In this document: one piece after another, positions 11,601-23,600 of the stretch | Layout of the letters: each line of letters begins with the position of its first letter | How positions within the stretch are numbered: the stretch's first letter is position 1 | Source: Choristocarpus tenellus KU-1152 | Taxonomy: Eukaryota > Phaeophyceae | Assembly (NCBI GenBank): GCA_964200185.2 | Contig: CAXNAD020000109.1 | Location: 1 to 29,398 of the forward strand | DNA length: 29,398 nt | Direction: 5' to 3' | Notes under the pieces: generated by a model | The model's database searches: none | What the model saw: only the letters and a program-made list of their open reading frames with translations | What the model was told of the DNA's origin: nothing | Program-made: the position numbers and the translations under genes

Positions 11601-14600
11601 AGACTTGGCAAAACCAATGGACATCCATACCAAGTATTGGCGGAGTGACAGTGGGGGCAAGTACATGTGAGGACCACTTTGTGGGGGTGCAGGAGAAACG
11701 CCTCCACTGTCGGTTCAATGTGAGCTTTCGACTCCCAATGCAGCTCAGTACAACGGGATGTCCTGGAAAGGAATGTTCTTGAACTGTGAACAGTCCTTGA
11801 CACTGCGACATGGTGCAAGGCTGGAAGATGATTAGAGTCTGCGGGCTGAGGAGATATCACACACAAATAATCAACATGACATCAATATCTGTGAATCAAT
11901 GATGGGAATCACCTTGGGAGCCCTGAAATGGATATGGATATGGATATGGATATGGATATGGATATGATATCTTGGTTCTCTCCCCTCGTGTGAACCTAAG
12001 ATGCTTCACACCTTGCTTGCTTCTTCACTGTGACCCTGCACCCCCTGGGGGAAGGGGTATGCCCTCCTAATTGCCTGGTCAGTGAGGTCCTCCACCTGTA
12101 ACCACACCTTGTTGCACACAGTTACAACCACCTCAGGGTAGTTGCTGAACATTAAGCATTAAGATGTAGCCAAGTTTATGGAACCTTGAGCAAAGTACCT
12201 TGGCCATCTGAAAGAGTTGACTCTCATTCACAAAGTTGGGTCCATACCACCTGTCCTGGAATCTCATTGCAATAGCTTTTCTGAATGCATCACACGTTAT
12301 GTCTCTTATGCTTGAGAGACCCTCACGCTGGATTTCCTTTGGTGTAGCTCTCACTTCACCAGACCCCATATTCTTTACACATGCACAATGAAGGATGTGG
12401 GTGATGTTAATATTGATAATGTGGTCAAGCTGAAGAGCTGGAGACTGCATTGCCATTTGATTGGCACAGATATCTCATTTAGGACCCAGCATACCGTAAT
12501 AGGGTCTATAGTTTCCTTGAACAGGGATAGATTTCTTTCATTTTATTGCACTCACAGTGGAAGAGTCTAACACAACAACACTGTTGTATTTCTCTCAGTA
12601 ATGTGCAGTATCAGAAATACCATATAGGGTGGGTCTCCTTAACCCAACTACAGCACTCAATTGTTTACTGCTCCAATTATTGATACTTTTTGTGTATGTG
12701 TGTGTTAGTCTTAGGACTATCCTGGCCTGTGTTCAGAGGTAGTACATACTGCACTACTTCTCATACTTGCTGCTGCAATGAACTCTTGCACCACTACTTA
12801 TTGTACTCTATTACCTCTGTTCTTGTCTTGCTTCTTGCGTGGTGGGTTCAGCAATCCCACTGCTCATTTCTCCGCCTCCTCCCTTGAATCGTTTGATGGA
12901 CTCTCTTTGATGTTGCCATGTCAATCTTGATCAGGTATTTTGTTGGTACAGCGAAAGATACGATAGTACAGGTATACAGTCCATTTTACTTGCTATATGG
13001 TATAAGATAGTTGAAACCAGATTTCCATGAATGTCTGGTGTAAGGTGGTACAAACCCTGGGATACTGGTGCAGGGAATAACCTCCTTAACCACTGAGCCG
13101 TTAGGGCACCCCAAGCAGTGATGCACCGAGTTGATCACGTGTCAGCACAGATTCTCCTTAATCTGTTTCTCTACAGTAAGGTGTTAGTGGGATCTCAGAG
13201 AACTGACCACTTTATGACAAAAATACAAATCAACCTGAACAAAGATAATTTGCCTTGAATTACGGACTTCAGAGTGTATAGCTTTTCATATACATTCTGG
13301 ATGACAACACGGTCACCTCCACTTTCCCAGCAAAAGAAAAGACCCTCTTCATGTCCAAACCCCAAAACATTGTGTAGTGAGTCCCAATGTATCAATGCGC
13401 TCTTTATCATACCACATCTGCTCATCTGTGGTTGTTTGCATAGAATCATGAAGCTTGGATGAATAGAATTGTGCTGAATGTAGTTTCTTGCTATTATGGT
13501 TGTAATTGTTTAGACAGAAGAGAAGGAGTCAACTCCCTTAACTAACTTTTTTTTTTTCCCCAATAGTTTCCACAGAAATGGTAGGAAAATGGAACAAATT
13601 GCTATAGCCTTCTGCTAGCTAGTTTGGTTTGAAAATAGTGCATGATAGTCCATGTTGCACACTAGATGAAAGCAAGGCGCTAGGGATGTAATATTCGGCA
13701 TAGAAGTAACGTGTCCTTGAATAGTCCCAGTTTTGACTTGGCATTTCTACTTTGATACCTCTGGTCTGACTTGACATAGACGCCCTTTGCCAATAGTGAG
13801 ATATTAGTTGCCTCAGTGAAATTTCAATGCTTTGTTCGGCTTCTCTTGGAATTATTGGATACCCGTTCCTCAGAACTTGCTTGTAGAATGCTTTGAAAAC
13901 CTTTATAGGATAAGCTGTTGATGATATGCTCATAGCCTCTATATTTTGTTATTTCCAGACTCCTAAATAGCTCTGCACATCAAGCGACAAGTGCGTGCTC
14001 GACAGCCTGCTTTAGCTTGCCTTTGGGAGCATTGACCCCTATCTTCCCCTTCGCCAGGTTCTTGAATTGATCTGCACTTCACAGAACCAAGCCATACAGA
14101 GGGGATGTTGAACACGTGTTGTTTTGAGTGACAGAACTATTTATCAATGTGTTGCTTTTCACGAAGAACAGAAAGACTAACCCTAACCCTAACCCTAACC
14201 CTACAAACATGTTATTTGTGTACGTAGGTCATGCTAGTACCCCACTTGCACTGATTGCTTTGGACTTGTTGAGCTGCCCTATCAATATTTCTAGGAACAT
14301 GATGCTTGCCCTCAATTCCAGATTCTTCGAGTCTTGGATCCTCAAGGCCATCCAGAATGTGTTGGCGTTAGCCTGGTTTAGGATGTGTGATATTTAGTAC
14401 TCCTACCTGACTATGTCATTGTTTTAAGGCAGCCTACACATCCGACCCTGATTCTGGTACAGCCCCTACAATATCATTGGAGGTCAGGCTGAAGTGGATC
14501 AGAACCTGTTCCAAACCATTTGAACTATATCTTCCCTGTCCTCTTGCCCAGCAGAGGTTCAGGTTAACCAAGCTTTATTGCCAAGGATTGGGCATAATGG

Positions 14601-17600
14601 ATCATCTTCTCGTCGTTGTAGTATACCTGCAATGAACTCATTCTTTCATAAATACAAAGATGTAGTCATACTGCTAAGTACATACATACGTGAGGCAGTA
14701 ATAACCAAATGTTAGTGCCAATGCCACAGCCAAATGGAGAAAACATTCAACACAATAAAAGTTGCAATGCAACAACAAACACTGCTACAATGTGCTACTT
14801 TCCCTAGTTGTAGTCAGCACACGATCAACGTTAATTGCTGATACCTTCAGCTTCACAAACCTGTCTGAAGGCGTAAAGGGAGTGATCACTCTCCTGACGA
14901 CCTCAGGTACTACTGATGAGAACTTCCTGCTACCAGTGGTGCTGGTTTCAATGGCATGGCATATACTTTGTCTGAGTTGCTGGTTGAGACCACTTACACA
15001 CAATGGAGGCCAAGTTGCCACTCGTGGGGGATGCAACAGCAGCACCTCTGGAATCTCCTTAACATCTATGGCAGCAACATTGATGTCTGTAGTGTTGTCC
15101 TTGCCCATAGCAGGGAGTGAAACAGCGCACTAGTAATCATCAGACTTGACAGAAGTGTCTTGGCATTTAACTAATTCTAATATAGTGTTTTGAAAGAAAA
15201 GTGAAATGTTGTCCAAGGTGTGCATACATCACAGTACCCAGTATGGATGATAATATCATAATATCGATATTGACTTAGGGTTAGGGTTAGAGATTTATTC
15301 GAGTAGTCTGTACCTGAGAAAACACAATTCTCAACGCTGGTATTGCCCTAGAATGTTTGGCTGTATTCAGCCTAAAATGTCCATTGTTCATGACAATGTT
15401 TGGGCCCCTTTGCTCTATATCGTTTGTTAGCTGGACAATGTTTGGGGACCATTTCTGCCCTGTTTATTTCCTGAATGTTAGAGGGGTGTTGCAAACTAGC
15501 TTTAGGGTTTCACCTTTATATTGAAGGCAATTTTCCTCTGAAGTTCAGAGCCCAAACCCTACAACAGTCTCTTTAGAATACAACCTCAAATATTTAGGTA
15601 ATCTGACCATAAGCCTCAGCTGTAGTAATAACCTAATTGGATATTCAAACCATTGTATCAGTCACATCCCACACAATACCCCACACTCCAAAATGATGCT
15701 ACAGAAGAGTTATGAACCTGATAATTATGTATGTGTCAAGTGTCAGGTCCCATTTTGGAATCTACGACACATTGACATGGATATCGCATGCAGTCATACG
15801 CATTGATCGCTCCACTTTTTTCCATTGAGGCTCCTCGAGTAATCAGTCAATAGCCCTGACATGCACATGAGATCCAGGTCTGGATGAACAGCAAAGTAGG
15901 CATTTGCACAATGGGTGATTGAAGCGATTGATTATTTTGTCCGTGAGACAAAACACTTCCCATATGATTAACTACACAGACCTAGACCCAGTAGACCTGA
16001 CTCCACCTAGGACGAAAGGCTCTTCTTACCAATTGGTTGAGGCACTGTTCTGTTCATCTGAGTGACCTTCTTGCAATGCTTGGTATGATGCGGTCAACCC
16101 CCCAATGATATAAGAATTTTTCTGCTTTGGTTGATGCTGAAGTAGGACAGTACCACAGATACCTCATACTAGAGTTGAGGTGAATCAGAGCTGAACAGAA
16201 ACGTCAGCATGGAACAGATGTCTCAGAAGGTCCTGTTGATGACGCAGCAGATGCAGTATTCAGTCAGAATTGGAATGCCACTTCAATCTGACCTTCCTTT
16301 TTACTGTTCATTCATATTTGGATCTTGTGTGCATGTCTAGACTGTTGACTGATCGCTTGAGCAACCTTGTTGGCAGAAGGTGGAGTGTGCAATGCACATC
16401 ACTGTGCGAGGTATCCATATCAATGCGTCGGAGATCACAAATTGAACCTGTACCTGGCAATGCTACAGGTGTATTCAAATGTGTATGAAATCTCATTTCA
16501 GGACATTCAGTGGTGATCAGATCTTCACACACACCTGTCGCTCAATCCTAAAGCTAACCCTAACCCTAACCAAATAGAATACACTAGCTCTATATCCCTA
16601 GACACAGCTTGAGACCCCTAATTTAAGTGAACCTACAATGCAACATCTAGTCAATGACCCTTTATTTGTACCATTGAACTTAGGAATATCAAAGACTTGA
16701 AAGCTTAAACCCTGACCCTTAAACCAAGAACGTTGGCTTCCAACCTACCAACTGATTGCAGAAGTCCAATTAACCTCAGCCTAGTTCAGAATTAGGGCTT
16801 GCTTCAGAGTTGGGGTTGGGGCTAAGGGTGCTTGCATCTCTATCTCAAGACCCAGAAAATCTATTACTATTTTGGAGTGGTGGCATTATTTTTATTGATC
16901 AAGCCTTTTGTATCTAATGCAATAACCACCCTACAGCCACATTCAGAAGTGGGACATGGATCAGGACAGCAGGACACCTCTTTAGCACAAGGCTCGGGAA
17001 AGAGTCCTGCCATGCTTCCTCATCTTTCCAGGGACCGCTTGGAAGCTGCTGTGGGATCGGGAGACCTCCTTAAGGGCAGACTAGACGTGTTTGAGCACAA
17101 TCCCAGGGAGGGAGTAGTTGTTGTTGGAGGAGCTGGGCTGGGAGGAGGGATGGAGAGGGTGCTGAAGGAGTGGGCAACATCACAAGGGAAGGTGAAGGTG
17201 AGCTGCCTTTATTGATATATTTTGTACTTTGTAGTGATGAGTGTTTTTTTTTGTCAATAACTAAACCCAGTCATTCTTATTCTGAAGCCCCTTTGCCTGT
17301 TCCGTCAGAATCTTGTCATACTTTTTTTTTGTTTTCAGCATTACATCATTATATCATTATATCATTATATCATCACTTGTTTGGAACACGTTCTTTTTGT
17401 TGGTTCAATTATTGTCTTTTTGTGCTCTGAGAAAACAAAAAAGGTTGGAATCTGATGTTTTATGTTTTGTTGCTAATTTTTTTATTTTTTATTCTCTATT
17501 CCCTATTCTTGTTACAATCTTCAATACACACTCATGTACTTGATGTATATCTGTGAAGGTGCTTGTATCGGGCAGGGGGGGAATGAACCGCTCCATTCAT

Positions 17601-20600
17601 GGGGATATGGTGGCTGTTGAGCTCCTTCCACAGCACATGTGGCGGCCTCCAGCGGACAAGAGGAGACTGACCTTTGCTTCCATTGAGGACAGTTTTGCTA
17701 GAGAGGTGGGGGCGGAAGATGAGGAGGGCACTGGTGGTGAGTATGTGCCTGCATGCATGGAAAGTTGTCAATGAATTTGTAGATTTTGTCTTACAGATGT
17801 GTATGTCTTGTGCTGTTCCCGTTAGACTGGTGTGCCTGATTAGGGTTAAGTTAAGGCTAGTCTGCAGTGGAGCTTTCTATTGGTTGAGTGTTTTTTGAAC
17901 ATAAGTTCGATGCATGATGCGACGGTGCTCAAACAGTTTTTCATCTAACCCTAACCCTAAGCATCAAGTAACATGCTCAAATCCATTGTCAGAAAGGGAG
18001 TACTCGACGAAAGCAGAAGTGTAAAAGGGTAACACGTACCTGACATAAGGCAGAGAAAGCAGAAGTGCAGCAATTCAGAAAACGTTTATAGAAGTATCTA
18101 AAAAAGAAATAAAATTGCGTGCGTATCTGCGTTTGTGTACTATACTTCACCACTGCAGAACCAATCCTTAGAACCCTCTTATTGGTGTGGTATCCTAATC
18201 CCAATATCCCTAACTCCAAACTTATCCATGCCAGAGTCAAATGTATGTATGGTGTACTATGTGTTCAGGCAGGGATGACAATGGGGTTGCGGGTTGTAAG
18301 TTTGGTGTTGGTGTAGAAGGAACTGTTGATGATGTGTTGGATTTGTCTTACTTTGTTAGGACTAACCAACTCGATGTTCCACTCACCCACCGACCCCCCC
18401 AATGTAGTTGGTGGAAATTTTGTATATATTTTTTGGCAATAGCGACGCCCTGCGGCATACTTCAGTGTATATACCCCTAACCCTAAGCTGAACCTAGTCT
18501 ACAACAAAAATGAATTAATTATGTGCTCAGGTGGAAAGGGTCTCCCCCCACCCCCGGGTTCCATGCCAACTGGAAGGATCGTGGGAGTCCTAGAACCTGG
18601 ATGGCGACCATATGTTGTCACAATACCTTCGGAGGAAGGGTTAGGGTTGACCGGGGCGAAGGTCGCTGGGGGGGAAGAGTCGGTGATGGCGGTGCCCATG
18701 GATCCCCGTGTGCCAAAGATTAGACTACGAACCAGGCAGCTGAGACAGGTGAGGAGGGTTAGGGTTAGGGTTAGGGTTAGGGTTAGGGTTAGGGTTAGGG
18801 TTAGGACGGTTTGGGGTCATGTAGGGCAGATGAGGGAGTGAGAGTGTTGATAATGAAGCTCTGTGGTAGGGACTAGGGCAGGTGAGAGCAGGGCATCAAC
18901 AGAAGTGGAGCACGTTTGGGATGTGCACAGTTACAATAGAGATCTGAAATTACATCGATAGTTGGACTTTTTTTACCTGTACTCAAAGGGTGAGGGGTAG
19001 GATTAGGGTTAGGGTTAGTTTTGATAGCTGTATACTATATTTGTGCTTTTTTGCTTGGTGTAACACACACACATTTTTTTCAAGACTTAACTATGTGGAA
19101 AACACAATTGTTTAAGAGGTATTGATATTAGTATGTTGTATTGTGCTGCAGCGTAGTCCCTTTATAGCTTGCTCTGACGATCCTTATGTCGCAGAAAAAA
19201 GGAACAGTATGTCACCAATTTGTTGTTCCTTCCAAAGCGTTTTTTATAAAGTATTAGAATTAGAATTTCCATAGCTTTCTGTGATGTATTTACTCCTGAA
19301 AATAGGTACTACATTTGTATTTGGACTACTACAATATGCTATTCCTCTATTGCATGCTAATAAAAATAAGACACTTTGTCTCGTGTTTGTCTTTTTTAAA
19401 TTCAGATTGTGGGTCAGCGCATTGTGGTGTGCCTGGATGGTTGGCCGGAAGGATCTTTCTATCCTTTGGGGCACTATGTGTCCTCACTGGGCCCAGTTGG
19501 GGAGGTGAGTAACCTACGAAGTACCAACAAAGTACCAACAAAGTACCAACAAAGTACCAGCAGAGTAGTACGAGATATAGACCAGAAAAGTACTTATGAA
19601 GTATGAGCAAAGTGCCAACAAAGTGCCAACAATGTACCAACAAAGTACCAACAAAGTACCAATAAAGCACCAACAAAGTACCAACAAAATATCAACAAAG
19701 TACCAGCAAAGTGCCAACAAAGTACCAGCAGAGTAGTACCAGATATAGACCAGAAAAGTACTAATGAAGTACGAGCAAAGTACCAAATATTCAAGTTGTG
19801 GCTGCGTGTTATGACAGTAAGGTAAGGACAATATACCTTAGACAACATATATACCTGAGCTGTGGGGCCTATAGCAGGTCATAGTGTCGATCCCTCTCCT
19901 GATGAGGTGGTCCACATTTCTCTTTCATGTCCTGCTCTGAATCACACATGGGATACACTTATGTGAGAAATTGGATTGATAGATGCTAGTATTGTAGATA
20001 TTTCACAGTAATGGATACCTGGCTCTCATTCTCACTTCACTGGATTTTTAAATGGAGTTGTTGATAGTAGTTGTGTGGTACTGTATATGATGTTCACGAG
20101 TCAATGTAACTGACAGGGGTTAGGGTTAGGGTTAGGGTTAGGGTTAGGTTCAGAAAGAAATTTTCCAATTTTTCTTCTGAAAGAAGATGAAGGAGACATT
20201 CACATTGATAGGGATAACTTGTTTCTGTGAACTTGAAGTACTCACATAGCTGTCAAATTGCACTCCACTGGTGTGGACAGTGTGCTTCAAGAACATTTGC
20301 CACCAAAGAGTCAGAGGAGTCCCTCTCGATTACATTGTTCCTTGTTTATATTAGTTTTTTGCTTGTATGTATTATTTAGGGTTAGGGTTAATGTCAACTG
20401 ATATTTGGCACGTGTTGTCATTGGGGTGAATGAAGCAACATACAAGAGAACCAATCCAACATAAAAATGACACTACTCTGTATTTCTTACAACAAACGCC
20501 TTTCTGCACAGCATACATTTCTGTAGCTTTCTGATTATCCTAACCCTAACCATAATACTAATACTAATACTAATACTAGAGATCATTTGAAAATCACAGG

Positions 20601-23600
20601 AATAGTCTAGTGTTGTTTGACTTAGATCATGGAGCTTTGATTTCTACTTCTTGTTAGAGTGATATGTATGTGTAATAGTCTAATCTTCTTGATTGTGGTT
20701 CTAATCTTCTTGATTGTGGTTCAATTACTATTAATAGATAATGTTATCGTTGTTCGTTTCGACTTGCTTGTCTGCCGCTCAGAACAAGATGAGATTACGG
20801 ATCCACTAACCTATGACCTTTGCCATTGTAATTTAGAACACAGTTTACAATACATGTAAAAACTTTGCTATTATTTTTGGTCGATTTCCTTTATTGTACC
20901 GCCAACTGGGAGTTCCAGGGACGATTTACATAGCTAACATTATTAGCTTTCTATCACTTTAATACCTTTGAATACATCTATTACCTGCAGTATCCTGAAA
21001 AAGGTGGCTTCAAACACCCAGTCCCAAGTTGCGGGTAACCTAACATGGCCTTACAAGCTGCAGTACCCTGAATGGACACTGTTGGCAAGTGAGATCTCAA
21101 CTCTCTCGGAGTATTTATAAAATGGCTGATTGTTGTCATAGTCCACCGAAATGAGTAGGGACTGTTTATATTTGGTCTATACCAGAAACTACTTGATACC
21201 TTACATCACATCTTATATCTTACATCTTACATCTTACATCTTACACCTCATATATTATACCTTACACTGCCTGTGACAAACTTGGTGATGATGTAGTCTC
21301 TGACCATCCATCCAATTTTTTCAATGTACTTAGGGTTGGGGTTGGGGTTGGGGTTCAGTTAACCCTAACACTAACAATAACACAAGTACCAACCTATCGC
21401 AAGTTAATACAAATGACTGTTAAGGTCAGGGTTAAGGTCAGCCCTATAACCCTAGCACCAATACCAACAACATCACCAATATGTCATTCTCATTCAATGT
21501 ACTTGACTCTTAGTTTCATGGTTAAGTTGAACACTAACACTAACACTAACACTAATATGATCACCAACCTGTCTTTGCATTGAATCTAACTTATCATTGC
21601 ATTGAATCAATCTAAGTTGTCACTGCATTGAATTGAATCTAAGATATCATTGCATTGAATTGAATCTAACTTATCATTGCATTGAATTAATCTAACTTAT
21701 CACTGCATTGAATTGAATCAGGTGGCAAGTGAAGCAGCAGCGCTCTTGGTGGAGTGCGAAACCCGATTTGACTCCTTCAGCTTCAATGCCTTAGCCTCCC
21801 TGCCACTGGTACCAAATCCGCCTAAGGTAAAACAATACCACGAATTGACCACTTGGAGTTGGTACTGTCAATGTTGGCGTTGTTATTGTATATGACTGTC
21901 TCCTTTTCTTCACAATAGTGAATGTCAAGCATTGAGATAACTGAGATACCACTATTCCACAGGGACAGACAGTTGTGGGGGTGGGGGGGGAGTTGGTATT
22001 TATTGTTGGTGTTGTTATTGCATGTAACTGTATTTTTTTCTTCATAATACTGGATATCAAATATTGAGATACCTGCTGTTCCACTGGGTTAGATAGCCAA
22101 ATGACTGCCTGCTCTGGTAGAACATGATATCTCAATGTTTCACATGGACCAATCATATCATTATTATTATCATGGATCGACCTAGGGTAATTGTTGAACA
22201 ATCAGAATATTTCTTCTTTCAAGCATATCCGAATTTAAAGTATGCATTACATTTTTGTTCTTCAAAATTGTACTATTTTAATTTTTTTGTGCATTTTGGC
22301 ACAACTCCCATCCCACTGCAATTTTTATTTACTACCATTAATATAGTTGATATTAATGCTCTATTCCATTTCTTTCACTCTTTTTGTTTAGCTAGTAAGG
22401 TGCAGATGTGGGTCTTAACATGCCATTCCTTGAACTTGCAACTAATTTCACAGGGTATTGATCTCTGCTAACCCTATTTCTTACTGTTTCTGTACTAACT
22501 CTAACCCTAACTCTAGCTCTATGAACCCATACCAATTGATATGAAAAATGGAAAGTACTGTTTAGATATGATACAATATAGTACAGATATTAGTACTTGT
22601 AGCTATCGTTAGATGTTAAGTGGTGACCTTAGTATTGTCAAACTGCCTCCTGTTCTCTTTGTATTGTTTTAAAAAAGGTATGGAAAAGAACGATATATGT
22701 GTTTTTTATGATAATTCTCCCAGTAGACTTTTGTACAGACATTGCACAGCATATATGTGTTTTTTATGATAATTCTCCCAGTAGACTGTTGTGCGAATTG
22801 GTGTAAGGGTTAGGGTTAGGGTTAGGGTTAGTGTTGCATCGTTGCCTAATGCAGTCAGCTACCCACCTACCTACCATGGGCGTTTTTTTCTGGGGGGGTC
22901 ATTATAGGTACTACTTCATAATGTGCACATGCTAAGAATGCTAGCACGATTGAAGTTGACTTTAATGGGAAGATTTTTTTTTGTTTTTTGTCCATGAATC
23001 AGGTTGGTGATCCACAAGCTGCTTCTTGGCAATTTCTTAAGATTGTTTCTCTTGACAATATTACTAGATTAGGGTTAGGGTTAGGGTTAAACCCTAAGAT
23101 CTCTTGACTATGTTGGAGGCGTTTTCCTTGGTTGGTGTGGTCACTAACTAGGTGGTGAAGTGATTGAGCTCTTTAGCAGTGTGTTCAGTGCATTACACTT
23201 TAAGTGTTAACTTTCATCTCCAAGAATATGCATTGCACTTTCAAGAATATTGAGTCATGAGTATCGTCTCATAGGCTTGGGCAAGGCTGTTGTGAAGAAA
23301 TATTTGATAAACAACCAGTCGATGCTGGTGTTGGTTCATATGCTGAAGAATGCCCAAATCACCTGCAAGTTGGATAAACTATATCCTTTATTTTATGTAT
23401 GTACGGATCAATTGCTGTTCCTGTCATGAAAAAATATGAGTTGCCTATGCACTTAGGGGGATATGTTGGCGAGTCAAAGATTTAGGAGTTAACTCCTCCG
23501 TTTGTGTATCCCAAATGTATCCCAAACGTATCCCAAATGTATCCCAAGTGTATCCCAAATCATGTGTACCCTTTAACGATTCTGATAGTGGTGTGGGACA

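Larger units (their letters stand above)
9985..11835 (+). mobile_element. Ty1/copia retrotransposon relic (gag, protease, integrase)
   Basis: Fragments occur in correct copia order on the plus strand. Gag: [13 protein letters not shown] (about 9995) and [15 protein letters not shown] with [18 protein letters not shown] (10116-10220), the typical L-x-x-LKM and INEL-x-L segments. Zinc knuckle: [12 protein letters not shown] (10492-10530), with the first and last cysteines replaced. Protease: W[11 protein letters not shown] (10687-10719) and a later VAKGDG. Integrase: [12 protein letters not shown] (about 11536), WRSDSGGKY with catalytic-type Asp (11638-11664), a TGA at 11668, [10 protein letters not shown] (about 11725-11757) and [10 protein letters not shown]. 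Multiple stops and frameshifts make it inactive. No reverse transcriptase or LTR pair was found; TTAGGG arrays interrupt it at 10958 and 11337. Confidence 0.75.
8256..16936 (+). other. Apparent 8.7-kb DIS3 intron hosting transposon relics
   Basis: The PIN exon ends at 8255 and the first cold-shock exon starts at 16937. Both are phase 0 and the protein alignment is continuous, so this appears to be a single intron of 8681 nt unless a small linker exon was missed. It contains a plus-strand copia relic, a minus-strand hAT-like relic, unidentified minus-strand frames and five or more TTAGGG arrays. The intervals 8256-9980 and 15109-16936 show nothing coding that I recognise. Confidence 0.55.
18749..19405 (+). 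other. DIS3 intron inside cold-shock domain 2
   Basis: 657-nt phase-0 intron. It begins gtgagg followed directly by eight TTAGGG units (18757-18804), and has another array at 19003-19018. Confidence 0.85.
19505..21721 (+). other. DIS3 intron after cold-shock domain 2, repeat-rich
   Basis: 2217-nt phase-0 intron. It starts with an 11-bp minisatellite and ends with a minisatellite of about 30-bp units at the acceptor. In between are TTAGGG arrays, a 21-bp tandem duplication, short ACTAAT and TTACATC repeats and a TTGGGG tract. Long minus-strand frames at 19347-19848 are created only by the 11-bp repeat. Confidence 0.85.

Noticed and set aside
14762-15133. Plus-strand frame of 123 codons
   Set aside because: Overlaps a minus-strand open frame; no recognised motif, and composition is no more protein-like than its opposite strand.
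16832-16936. ATG-led hydrophobic extension upstream of the cold-shock exon, resembling a signal peptide
   Set aside because: It lies before a good acceptor at 16936, is T-rich intron sequence and does not match DIS3, which has no signal peptide.
18757-18841. Continuation of the cold-shock exon into a long Arg-Val repeat
   Set aside because: It is translation of TTAGGG units after a clear gtgagg donor; the next exon at 19406 resumes the DIS3 alignment in phase.
19347-19848. Long minus-strand open frames with a repeated [11 protein letters not shown]-like hydrophobic peptide
   Set aside because: Produced entirely by the 11-bp minisatellite being open in all frames; no start context or domain.
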